From Akkermansiaceae bacterium UBA2367 (GTDB taxonomy: Bacteria; Verrucomicrobiota; Verrucomicrobiia; Verrucomicrobiales; DEV007), in the NCBI GenBank assembly GCA_002344525.1, contig DDTJ01000048.1:1-52358 (forward strand): a stretch of DNA of 52,358 bases. The letters are read 5' to 3'. This document shows positions 41,905 through 49,555 of this stretch, in pieces (the stretch's first letter is position 1; every line of letters begins with the position of its first letter). A program made the translations under genes and the position numbers. The notes under the pieces were generated by a model that saw only the letters and a list, made by a program, of their open reading frames with translations, searched no databases and was not told the origin of the DNA.

Positions 41905-44319
41905 ATGAAACCTTCCCCCGACACTCCGTTCTACGCGCATACCCATCCCGCCCATCCGGGCGATCAGTCGAAATGGGAACCGCTGTTCACCCGCTTCGGA
42001 AACGGGGTAGGGGAGTGCCGGGGAAAGGACTGCGAACTCTGCCGACAGCTCGCGTCGTATCACGGGCACCTCAACAAAGTGGCCTGGTGGGCCGCGAAGT
42101 TCGCTTCGGAGATGTTCGCTCCCGGCTCGAAAGAAGCCGAGGCCGCATGGCAATGGGGCTGGCTGGAGGGGCTTTGGCATGATCTGGGAAAGTGCGCTCC
42201 CGAATGGCAGGCCTACCTCACCTCCAAGGTCGATATCCATGCCGACGAGGTCGGCGGTGCTCCATTGAAGCGCGAAGACCACTCCAGCGCCGGGGCCATC
42301 TTTGCCAACACGCTCCCGCCCTTCGGGCCGCTCCTCAGCTACCTCATCGCCGGACACCACGCGGGGCTGGCCGATGCGGGCTATCTCTTCAACGAGCGCC
42401 TGTCCCGCTCCGTCAACCCTTGGCAAGCTCACGCCGAAGCCGCAGGCGTCCCGCTCGATGAACAGCTCCCCATGCCGCCCCTTTCCCGCTGCGACGCGGG
42501 CGGCGACGGTCTCGCCTTCCTTGCGCGCTTCCTCTTCTCCTGCCTCGTCGATGCCGACTTCCTCGCCACCGAGTCCTTCATGCAGCCGGAGAAGACCGAG
42601 CTCCGCCAACCTTGGCCGGAAGACATTCTGGAGCGAATGCTCGCGGCCTTGGAATCGCACATGGGCGAAACATTCGGTCCTCCCGGAGGCGATCCTGTCA
42701 ACCAGGCCCGCGAAACCGTCCGCCACGACTGCCTCCGCGCGGCGGAAAGCCCCGGCGGCTTCTTCTCCCTCACCGTCCCCACTGGCGGCGGCAAGACGCT
42801 CTCCTCGCTCCTTTTCGCTCTCCGCCACGCCATCAAAAACGGCCAGCGCCGCGTCATCCTCGTCATCCCCTTCACCAGCATCATCAAGCAGAACGCCGAC
42901 GTCTTCCGCGAAGTCTTCGCCCCGCTCTCCAAGGAACTTGGCCGGGACATCGTGCTTGAGCACCACTCCAAATTCGACCCCGCCAAGGAGACCGAGGCCA
43001 ACCGCCTCGCCGCCGAAAACTGGGACTCGCCTCTCGTCGTCACCACCAACGTCCAGTTCTTCGAATCCCTCTTCGCCAACCGCACCAGCGCCTGCCGCAA
43101 GCTCCACCGCACCGCCCGCAGCGTCCTGATCTTCGACGAAGTCCAGGCCCTGCCCGCGTCGCTGCTCCATCCCATCCTCCGCAGCCTGCGCTGTCTCGTC
43201 CACGACCTCCACGCTACCGCCGTCCTCTGCACCGCGACCCAGCCCGCGCTCGACCGACGCGAAGACTTCGCCATCGGCATCCCGCCCGAGGAAATCACCC
43301 CCATCATCCAGAACGAACCGGCTCTCTTCCAAGCGCTCGAACGAGTCACCTGCCAAGCTCTCGGTTCGCTCGACGACGACGCTCTCATCGACCACATCAT
43401 CGGCAACGCCCCCGGCGGCTGCCTCCTCATCCTGAATACCACCAAAGCCGCCCAGACCCTGCACGAAAAGCTCGGCGAAAAGACCAACGCCCTCCACCTC
43501 TCCGCCCGCATGTGTCCGGCCCATGTCATCGACGTGCTCGACCAGGCCAAGTCCCTGCGGAAAAGCGGCCGGCCCGTCGTCCTGGTCGCCACCCAGCTCG
43601 TCGAGGCCGGCGTGGACATCAGCTTTCCCGTCGTCTACCGCGCCGAATGCGGCCTCGACTCCTTTGCCCAGGCCGCTGGCCGCTGCAACCGCAACGGCGA
43701 GCTCCGCGACGAGAACGGGCAACCCGTCAAAGGCCGCGTCTTTTTCTTCCAGCCCGGGGATCATCCGATCCCCAAAGGTCTCGCCGACATCAAAGCCAAC
43801 GCTGGCATCACCACCGCCCATATCATCACCACCTTCTCCGAAGACCAGCTTCTCACCCCGGAAGCCAACCGCCTCTACTTCGAGCACGCCATTGTCCGCG
43901 CCGGGGAAAAATCCGACAATTGGGACAAGTCCCACATCGTCTCCGGCGAAGCCTGTTTCGCCCCGAACTCCCCCGATTTCCGCACCTACCGCTACCAAAC
44001 TGCCGCCGAGCGCTTCCGCCTCATCGACTCCAACACCCACTCCGTCCTCATTCCCTGGGGCGACAAAGGCAAAGTCCTCTGCGAGGAGATCCGCGACCTC
44101 AAGAAGCAGAACCGCGTTCCCAACCGCAGCCACTACCGCCGGGCCCAGCAGTTCACCGTCCAGGTCTACGATGGCGAATGGCAGCACCTCAAGCCTTCGC
44201 TCTCCTTCCACTGCGATGAAGCCTTCGCCATCCTCGACCATCCCGAGGACGGCTATCATCCCCACACCGGCCTCAAGCGTCCCGGCGCCGCCAGCGATCC
44301 CAACGCCTTCTGTCTGTGA
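41905..44319 (+). CDS. cas3: CRISPR-associated helicase-nuclease Cas3 (type I-C)
   Basis: This 804-aa protein is the target-degrading nuclease-helicase. The N-terminal HD nuclease has His residues at 53/55 (SYHGHLNKVAWWA) and His92-Asp93 (GLWHDLGK), and later 'YLIAGHHAGLAD'. The SF2 helicase has Walker A 'VPTGGGKTLSSLLFAL' (about 293-298), the DExQ box 'LIFDEVQALP' (about 411) and motif VI 'QAAGRCNRNG' (about 588). The C-terminal domain is intact. The ATG at 41905 is preferred; an in-frame ATG at 41872 is the alternative. It is separated from cas5c by a reverse-strand toxin-antitoxin cassette. Confidence 0.95.
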   Translation: MKPSPDTPFYAHTHPAHPGDQSKWEPLFTRFGNGVGECRGKDCELCRQLASYHGHLNKVAWWAAKFASEMFAPGSKEAEAAWQWGWLEGLWHDLGKCAPEWQAYLTSKVDIHADEVGGAPLKREDHSSAGAIFANTLPPFGPLLSYLIAGHHAGLADAGYLFNERLSRSVNPWQAHAEAAGVPLDEQLPMPPLSRCDAGGDGLAFLARFLFSCLVDADFLATESFMQPEKTELRQPWPEDILERMLAALESHMGETFGPPGGDPVNQARETVRHDCLRAAESPGGFFSLTVPTGGGKTLSSLLFALRHAIKNGQRRVILVIPFTSIIKQNADVFREVFAPLSKELGRDIVLEHHSKFDPAKETEANRLAAENWDSPLVVTTNVQFFESLFANRTSACRKLHRTARSVLIFDEVQALPASLLHPILRSLRCLVHDLHATAVLCTATQPALDRREDFAIGIPPEEITPIIQNEPALFQALERVTCQALGSLDDDALIDHIIGNAPGGCLLILNTTKAAQTLHEKLGEKTNALHLSARMCPAHVIDVLDQAKSLRKSGRPVVLVATQLVEAGVDISFPVVYRAECGLDSFAQAAGRCNRNGELRDENGQPVKGRVFFFQPGDHPIPKGLADIKANAGITTAHIITTFSEDQLLTPEANRLYFEHAIVRAGEKSDNWDKSHIVSGEACFAPNSPDFRTYRYQTAAERFRLIDSNTHSVLIPWGDKGKVLCEEIRDLKKQNRVPNRSHYRRAQQFTVQVYDGEWQHLKPSLSFHCDEAFAILDHPEDGYHPHTGLKRPGAASDPNAFCL

Positions 44320-44343
44320 AAAACAGTCCTTCCGATTTTCTGT

Positions 44344-44397
44344 GCGCCAAGCGACACGACCGGGGGCAGCTCCCCCGGTCGATCCGCCACCTTGGCG
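44344..44397. other. Nested hairpin element behind cas3
   Basis: An inner perfect 10-bp stem CGACCGGGGG/CCCCCGGTCG (44357-44366 with 44372-44381, loop cagct) is enclosed by CGCCAAG (44345-44351) and CTTGGCG (44391-44397). No T-tract follows on either strand, so a simple terminator is not evident. It lies 11 nt before the degenerate CRISPR-repeat-like sequence. Confidence 0.7.
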
Positions 44398-44408
44398 TGC
44401 TAGCGCAT

Positions 44409-44454
44409 GTTTCAATCCGCGCCGACCAGCCCACGCTCGTTGCGGGGTGGCGAC
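44409..44454 (-). repeat. Degenerate CRISPR-repeat-like sequence, reverse orientation
   Basis: On the reverse strand it ends in GCGCGGATTGAAAC, identical to the last 14 nt of the array repeat. It begins with GTCGC, identical to the repeat's first five bases. The middle is longer (46 nt against 32) and diverged; part of it ('cacgctc' on the + strand) resembles other type I-C repeats. It lies between cas3 and the toxin gene, facing away from the array's direction. Confidence 0.7.
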
Positions 44455-44471
44455 GACAAAAGGCCGATCAA

Positions 44472-44879
44472 TCAAATCTCCGAGATCGGGCAGGCCACTT
44501 CGGGACAGTGTTTCAGAATGTCCCTGTCGCGGGTGTGGAGTTTCACGCCGAGCGCCCGTGCGCGGGCCACGTAGGCGGCGTCGTAGAAGGTCAGGTTGCT
44601 GGCGTTCGCTTCCGCCAGCACGACCTCGTCCCCACATTCCGCGCAGAACGTCACCATCGACAGGCCCTGTTTCAGCATGGCGAGTCCGTCGTCGGCCCTG
44701 ATCTTTCCCAAACGCGTGTATGTCCGCAGCACGTTTCCGAATTCGTAGCGGCACAAGGGCAGGGTCGTCCAATTCGGAAACTTTCGCCGCAGACGGATCG
44801 AGTGCTCTCTCAATTCCTCCTCTCCAACAAAGAAATCGGCCAGCGCGTTGGCGTCGATCAAGATGGTTCTCTGTTTCAT
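44472..44879 (-). CDS. vapC: VapC/FitB-family PIN-domain ribonuclease toxin
   Basis: This 135-aa PIN domain has the four acidic residues Asp9 (ILIDANALADFF), Glu46 (CRYEFGNVL), Asp100 (LTFYDAAYVARA) and Asp118 (LHTRDRDIL). It should cleave RNA, classically initiator tRNA or 23S rRNA. Its antitoxin gene is upstream on the same strand, with a 113-nt gap, which is large for such pairs. The cassette is inserted in antisense between cas3 and cas5c. Confidence 0.9.
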   Translation of the reverse strand: MKQRTILIDANALADFFVGEEELREHSIRLRRKFPNWTTLPLCRYEFGNVLRTYTRLGKIRADDGLAMLKQGLSMVTFCAECGDEVVLAEANASNLTFYDAAYVARARALGVKLHTRDRDILKHCPEVACPISEI

Positions 44880-44992
44880 ATCCGAATGTTTGCCGAAAAA
44901 GTCGAAAGTTCAAAAATTTTTAGCTTGCTATCGCATGAACTAAATATATGCTGCGTGAGCATGAAGGGAACCTTGTCAATCGTCGAAATGAC
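44880..44992. other. 113-nt A+T-rich gap inside the vapBC cassette
   Basis: It lies between the antitoxin stop and the toxin start. It is A+T-rich ('ttcaaaaatttttagc', 44910-44925) and contains a small hairpin ATGCT-gcgtg-AGCAT (44947-44961). On the reverse strand 'catatattta' could be a -10, so the toxin may have its own promoter or an attenuator. Confidence 0.4.
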
Positions 44993-45247
44993 TCAGGCCC
45001 GTCCTTCCTTTTTGGCGGAATCGATCTCTTCCGCTGTAAAGAATCCGGTCGCCCGGCTCCTGAGTTCGGTGACTTGGCGGATTTCCCGTTCCACCCGGTT
45101 TGCTTGCTCCTCGTCGGTTTCAAACGCCTCGGTCCAGCCCAATTCGGCGATGACCTGCTGGTTCAAGCTCCGTCGGCTCCGACGCGCACGCTCTTTCAGC
45201 GCCGTATGGAGGGAATCCGGCAAGTTTCGAATCGTCAGGGTCTTCAT
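44993..45247 (-). CDS. FitA/VapB-type ribbon-helix-helix antitoxin
   Basis: An 84-aa protein, MKTLTIRNLPDSLHTALKERA. The N-terminal strand-helix-helix is the Arc/FitA (RHH_1) DNA-binding form: 'TLTIRNLPD', 'LHTALKERARRSRRSLNQQVIAELG'. The C-terminal half 'RATGFFTAEEIDSAKKEG' would wrap the PIN toxin. It should repress its own promoter in the 49-bp gap to cas5c. The start at 45247 is preferred to an in-frame start at 45283. Confidence 0.85.
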   Translation of the reverse strand: MKTLTIRNLPDSLHTALKERARRSRRSLNQQVIAELGWTEAFETDEEQANRVEREIRQVTELRSRATGFFTAEEIDSAKKEGRA

Positions 45248-45296
45248 TTTTCCATAACCTATCCAAGCGCAGTCAAAACGCAATCATTCTGAAGTC
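45248..45296. promoter_or_regulatory. Divergent promoter region shared by the vapBC cassette and cas5c
   Basis: Only 49 bp separate the antitoxin ATG (reverse) from the cas5c ATG (forward). A reverse-strand TTGACT (45276-45271) may be the -35 of vapBC. cas5c and all downstream cas genes must be transcribed from here or by read-through across an antisense cassette. Confidence 0.5.
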
Positions 45297-46040
45297 ATGT
45301 CCTACGGCATCAAACTCCACATCTCGGGCGCTCTTGCCTGCTTCACCCGGCCGGAAATGAAGGTCGAGCGCGTCTCCTACGACGTCATCACCCCCTCGGC
45401 TGCGCGGGGCATCCTCGAGGCGATCTACTGGAAGCCCCAGATCCGCTGGGTCGTCGACCGCATCCATGTCCTCGAGCCCATCCGCTTCACCAACATCCGC
45501 CGCAACGAAGTCGGCGCGAAGGCTTCCGCGCCGACCGCCGCCGCGATGAAGGGCGAACCCGTGGCGACCGTCGGCATCCTCGTCGAGGACGCCCGTCAGC
45601 AGCGCGCTGCCACCCTGCTGCGCGATGTCGCCTACGTCGTCGAGGCGCACTTCGAGATCCTCGAGTTCCGCTTCGAGCGGGGCGGGCCGGAGCTGCCCGC
45701 GAAGGACTGCGAGGGCAAGCACCTCGACATGTTCAACCGCCGCGCCCGCAGCGGGCAATGCTTCCACCAGCCCTGCCTCGGCAACCGCGAGTTCCCCGCC
45801 CGCTTCCGCCTGCTGGAGGAAGGCGATCCGTTCCCGGAGTGCAGGCTTCCTCCCGAGCAGCTCGACAAGGAACTCGGCTGGATGCTCCACGACATCGCCT
45901 ATCTCCCCGCCGACAAAAAGGCCAAGGACAGCTTCCTGACCGGCCAAGGCAAGCGCGTCCGCGCCGAACCCCGCTTCTTCAATGCGAAGCTCGAAAATGG
46001 AGTCATCCACGTTCCACCCTTCCACACCGCCAACGCCTGA
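45297..46040 (+). CDS. cas5c: CRISPR-associated protein Cas5c (Cas5d), crRNA-processing subunit
   Basis: This 247-aa protein processes pre-crRNA in type I-C (no Cas6 exists in this subtype) and caps the crRNA 5' handle in Cascade. The RAMP start 'IKLHISGALACFTRPEMKVERVSYDVITPSAARGILEAIYW' is typical, with Tyr44 at the position of the family's catalytic Tyr. 'RFTNIRRNEV', 'DARQQRAATLLRDVAYVVEAHFE' and the C-terminal 'FFNAKLENGVIHVP' follow. cas8c begins 6 nt after its stop. Confidence 0.95.
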   Translation: MSYGIKLHISGALACFTRPEMKVERVSYDVITPSAARGILEAIYWKPQIRWVVDRIHVLEPIRFTNIRRNEVGAKASAPTAAAMKGEPVATVGILVEDARQQRAATLLRDVAYVVEAHFEILEFRFERGGPELPAKDCEGKHLDMFNRRARSGQCFHQPCLGNREFPARFRLLEEGDPFPECRLPPEQLDKELGWMLHDIAYLPADKKAKDSFLTGQGKRVRAEPRFFNAKLENGVIHVPPFHTANA

Positions 46041-46046
46041 GCCGCC

Positions 46047-47906
46047 ATGATTCTCCAATCGCTCGATCAACTCTACCGGCGCCTTTCCGAGGACCCGGAC
46101 AACGGCCTGCCTACTCCCGGCTATAGCCTGCAAAACATCAGCTTCTGCATTGTCCTCCGCGAAGATGGTTCTGTCGTCCAGTTCCAAGATGCGCGCAAGT
46201 CCGTGACCACTATCGACAAGAAAGGAAAAGAGAAAACGGAACTCGTCTCTATAAATCTGCTTGTTCCGGGACAATCGAAATCATCCGGTCAGGGAATCAA
46301 TCCCTGCACATTGTGGGATAATTTAACCTACCTGACAGGTTACCCACAACCCGACAAAAACACTGAAAAAGCAAAGAAAAATCGTATTAGAGCACCAAAA
46401 TGCTTTAATGGGAGCAAAGAGCATCATACTAAATTATTCCATCATCAAAACGTGGATGCCTGCCGGCTCGCAGTCGCCAGATATTTTGCCCGTTACACTC
46501 CTGATGAACTATTACCATTCGTTGAATCCCTCCCAGAAGACGCGCGAAAGGGGAATGGCGTTTTCCAACTTACAGGGGAAACTCGCTACGCCCACAAGGG
46601 TTATCGATCAATGGAGCAACAAGAGCAAGGCACCTCAAGCGACCGAGAAAATCAATGTTTGGTAACAGGGGAAAGAAAACCGATTGCTCGTCTTCACGAA
46701 CCCAAAATCAAAACCTTCGATCCAAAGGGCTCCCTGCTAGTCTCATTCAACGAAGCAGCATACGAGTCTTACGGCAAAACAGGGAAGGAAGCGGGGCAAG
46801 GCAGGAACTCTCCCGTCTCCGAGGAAGCCGCTTTCGCCTATTGCAACGCCCTCAACTGGCTGCTTGCCCGCAAGGAGCGCCGCTTCCGCATCGGCGATGC
46901 CACCACCGTCTTCTGGACCGCTTCGCCTACGCCCGCCGAGACTACGTTGCCTTGGATGATGTCCGGCGTCCCCGAAGCGGAAGACGGCCAAACCAAACAG
47001 CGGATACAGGACATCTTGGAAAAGATCGCCCGAGGCACCCTCGGCGGCGACGAGCTCGGCGATCCCAGGACCGACTTCTACATCCTCGGCCTCTCCCCCA
47101 ACGCCTCCCGCCTCTCCATCCGCTTCTGGCACACCGGAACTCTCGGGGAACTCGTCAAAAATCTTAAACTCCACCTCAATCAGTTCGAACTCGTCCGCCA
47201 GTGGGACGAAACCAACTCTCCCAAACCTGAACCCGCTCGCCCGAGTTCTTACCAGCTATTGCTTCAAACCACCCCATTTCGAAATGGCAAATATGATGCA
47301 GACCGCATCCCGCCACTTTTGGGTGGCGCCCTCATGCGCAGCATCCTCCTCGGCACCGACTACCCGACGAATCTCGTCACCGCCGTCCACAGCCGGATTC
47401 GCGCCGAGCGAGACATCAACTATTTCAAAGCCGCCATCCTCAAAGCATGGCTCATCCGAAACCACCAACAATGGCTCAGCCAACAAAACATCACTATGAC
47501 AACCGCCCTGGATAAAGACAACCCGAGCGTCGCCTACCAACTTGGCAGACTTTTCGCCGTTTATGAACAAGCTCAAAGAGCCGCGCACGAATACAAGCTG
47601 GAACGAACTATTCGTGAAACCATGTTCTCATCGGCTTCTGCGAACCCTCTTTCTGTTTTTGGGCGATTAGACCGACTCAACAAACACCACCTTCAAAAAC
47701 TCACCACAGGATCAAACCGATTTTTCAGCGAATTGATTGATGAAATTCATCAAAAGATTAAAGCTCCCAATTTTTATCCAGCCTCCCTTGACCTAAAAAA
47801 CCAAAGCATCTTCTGCATCGGATACTACCATCAACGGCACAATCTCAGCACAAAAAATAAATCCGAAACCCAGCCAACCACCGAAACCGAACCCGCCAAC
47901 GCCTGA
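46047..47906 (+). CDS. cas8c: CRISPR-associated protein Cas8c (Csd1), Cascade large subunit
   Basis: This 619-aa protein recognises the PAM and holds the non-target strand. The opening 'LDQLYRRLSED...TPGYSLQNISFCIVLREDG' and the segments 'DNLTYLTGY', 'GERKPIARLHEPKIKTFDPKGSLLVSFNEAAYESYGK', 'FWTASPTPAETTLPWMMSG' and 'LIRNHQQWL' are of Csd1 type. Composition changes sharply along the gene: for example 46381-46440 is 35% G+C while 46921-46980 is 67%. A+T-rich patches (about 46140-46780 and from about 47200) alternate with typical sequence, pointing to mosaic recombination. It lies between cas5c (6 nt) and cas7c (39 nt). Confidence 0.94.
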   Translation: MILQSLDQLYRRLSEDPDNGLPTPGYSLQNISFCIVLREDGSVVQFQDARKSVTTIDKKGKEKTELVSINLLVPGQSKSSGQGINPCTLWDNLTYLTGYPQPDKNTEKAKKNRIRAPKCFNGSKEHHTKLFHHQNVDACRLAVARYFARYTPDELLPFVESLPEDARKGNGVFQLTGETRYAHKGYRSMEQQEQGTSSDRENQCLVTGERKPIARLHEPKIKTFDPKGSLLVSFNEAAYESYGKTGKEAGQGRNSPVSEEAAFAYCNALNWLLARKERRFRIGDATTVFWTASPTPAETTLPWMMSGVPEAEDGQTKQRIQDILEKIARGTLGGDELGDPRTDFYILGLSPNASRLSIRFWHTGTLGELVKNLKLHLNQFELVRQWDETNSPKPEPARPSSYQLLLQTTPFRNGKYDADRIPPLLGGALMRSILLGTDYPTNLVTAVHSRIRAERDINYFKAAILKAWLIRNHQQWLSQQNITMTTALDKDNPSVAYQLGRLFAVYEQAQRAAHEYKLERTIRETMFSSASANPLSVFGRLDRLNKHHLQKLTTGSNRFFSELIDEIHQKIKAPNFYPASLDLKNQSIFCIGYYHQRHNLSTKNKSETQPTTETEPANA

Positions 47907-47945
47907 TTATTTCCATCAACTCTCAACTATAAACCATCAACCCAC

Positions 47946-48866
47946 ATGAACCACCGCTACGACTTCATCTACCTCTTTGACGCACAGGACGCTAACCCCA
48001 ACGGCGACCCCGACGCTGGCAACCTCCCTCGCGTGGACACTGAATCCGGCCAAGGTCTCATCACCGACGTCTGCCTTAAAAGGAAAGTCAGAGATTACAT
48101 CGACCTCACAGGAACAGCCAGGATCTACGTCCAATCTCGAGCAGTTCTGAACGCCAGAAACAACGATGCTTGGGAAGCCATTTCCCCTGAAACTCCCCAA
48201 AACAAACGGAATGAACGCCCAAAAGATGAGCAAAAGGCAGAAGCGCTCCGCCAGTGGATGTGCAAAAACTACTTCGATGTTCGAACTTTCGGAGCAGTGA
48301 TGACCAACGAAATCAATTGTGGCCAAGTTCGCGGCCCCATCCAACTTGGCTTCTCCCGGTCGATTGATCCCATTTTTCAAGCTGAGCACACCATCTCTGT
48401 ATGCGCCGCAAGGAAGGAAGATAAAACCATCGATTCACAAATTGGAATCCAAGGCCGCAAGTTCACCGTCCCCTATGCCCTCTACCAGACCCACGGCTTC
48501 GTGAATCCTTTCCTCGCCGCGCAGACCGGCTTCTCCGAGGACGACCTCGAGCTTTTCTTCACCGCGTTGGAGCAGGCCTTCCAGTTCGACCAATCCGCCG
48601 CCCGTCCCGCCGGTAGCATGGCGCCTCGCGGACTGCTCGTGTTCAAGCACGACAATCAACTGGGTCATGCCCCCAGCCATACCCTCTTCGATCGTCTGAA
48701 GATCGAGTCCTTCGATAAATCCCCCTCCGAGGACGGCAAGCCGCCGCGCCAGTTCGCCGACTATGCCGGACGGATCACCTTCGACGGCCAGCCGCTCGAC
48801 GACTTCATCAAGTCCGGCGAATCCAAGGATCTCGGCAACGGCATTACCTTGATCCGGCGCATTTGA
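47946..48866 (+). CDS. cas7c: CRISPR-associated protein Cas7c (Csd2), Cascade backbone
   Basis: This 306-aa RAMP subunit polymerises along the crRNA. The N-terminal 'YDFIYLFDAQDANPNGDPDAGNLPRVD', 'GLITDVCLKRKVRDY', 'FDVRTFGAVMTNEINCGQVRGPIQLGF' and 'GRKFTVPYALYQTHGFVNPFLA' are diagnostic of Csd2. The 5' two thirds are A+T-richer than the 3' third, continuing the mosaic of cas8c, with a switch at about 48470. The next gene starts 8 nt after the stop. Confidence 0.96.
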   Translation: MNHRYDFIYLFDAQDANPNGDPDAGNLPRVDTESGQGLITDVCLKRKVRDYIDLTGTARIYVQSRAVLNARNNDAWEAISPETPQNKRNERPKDEQKAEALRQWMCKNYFDVRTFGAVMTNEINCGQVRGPIQLGFSRSIDPIFQAEHTISVCAARKEDKTIDSQIGIQGRKFTVPYALYQTHGFVNPFLAAQTGFSEDDLELFFTALEQAFQFDQSAARPAGSMAPRGLLVFKHDNQLGHAPSHTLFDRLKIESFDKSPSEDGKPPRQFADYAGRITFDGQPLDDFIKSGESKDLGNGITLIRRI

Positions 48867-48874
48867 CCTAGGCC

Positions 48875-49516
48875 ATGGCCGACGCCGACTATCCCCATCT
48901 TGAAACCGCCCTGCCCGGCTTCGGCCGGGCACGGGCGATGATCAAGGCGTCGGACGACTCCATCTCTCCGCTCGGCTTCGTCGGTACCAAGTTCGACTTC
49001 TACCGCTTTGCCAACCGCTTCCGCCTCGTCGTTTGCTTCCAGGGTCTCAGGCTCGATGGCTTCACCGATGAGACCGCCAGCGGCTACGATGCCCTTACTC
49101 GGATTTTCTTCGCCTGGTCCGCCTTCGAGCGCTACGCCGAGATGGCGAACGACCGCGCTCCCTACCGTGCGCTCTTTGCCCACCACCCGCGCCGGTACAT
49201 CTGCGGCCTCGCGGCCCACTGCCGCACTCTCGATCCCCAGCATAAGCTCATCGGCTTCCTCCTCGACCAGTCCATCCTTCCCGCCCACGGGACCTATCTG
49301 GCCCGCTACCGAGATGGCCACGACTTCTCCGTCCTCACCCTTGCCGCCAGCATGCGCCACATCTTCGCCCACGGCATCCTCACCGCACATCCGAACGGCC
49401 TTCCGGCGGAGAACCTCGCCAACATCTCCCGCAGCCTCGGGAATTTCCTCATCCACTTCGTGCGCACCGACTTCGCCCGCCGTCTGGCCTTGGCAGAAGG
49501 TATGTCCCCGTCCTGA
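48875..49516 (+). CDS. Unknown helical protein in the cas operon with a HEPN-like motif
   Basis: This 213-aa protein is not one of the seven core I-C proteins. It is largely helical after residue 70. Residues 72-90 ('DALTRIFFAWSAFERYAEM') form a helix like the first long helix of HEPN domains. Residues 156-167 ('LAASMRHIFAHG') contain R161-H162-x3-H166, the R-polar-x3-H HEPN ribonuclease consensus, followed by Gly as in many 'RNxxAHG' HEPN proteins. A further helix 'NISRSLGNFLIHFVRTDF' follows. It is 8 nt after cas7c and 39 nt before cas4, so co-transcribed. Its base composition is typical of the window. It may be a Cascade-linked RNase. The HEPN assignment rests on a short motif. Confidence 0.75.
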   Translation: MADADYPHLETALPGFGRARAMIKASDDSISPLGFVGTKFDFYRFANRFRLVVCFQGLRLDGFTDETASGYDALTRIFFAWSAFERYAEMANDRAPYRALFAHHPRRYICGLAAHCRTLDPQHKLIGFLLDQSILPAHGTYLARYRDGHDFSVLTLAASMRHIFAHGILTAHPNGLPAENLANISRSLGNFLIHFVRTDFARRLALAEGMSPS

Positions 49517-49555
49517 GCGTCCTTGGCGGTCGGAAGTCCAGACCTAGATGTTTCT

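Noticed and set aside
41839..44913. A 1024-codon reverse-strand frame opposite cas3
   Set aside because: Low-complexity composition and no motifs. cas3 on the + strand carries HD, Walker A and helicase motifs.
44316..45257. A 313-codon + strand frame covering the vapBC cassette
   Set aside because: The reverse strand encodes a complete PIN toxin with all four acidic residues and an RHH antitoxin. The + frame has no domain.
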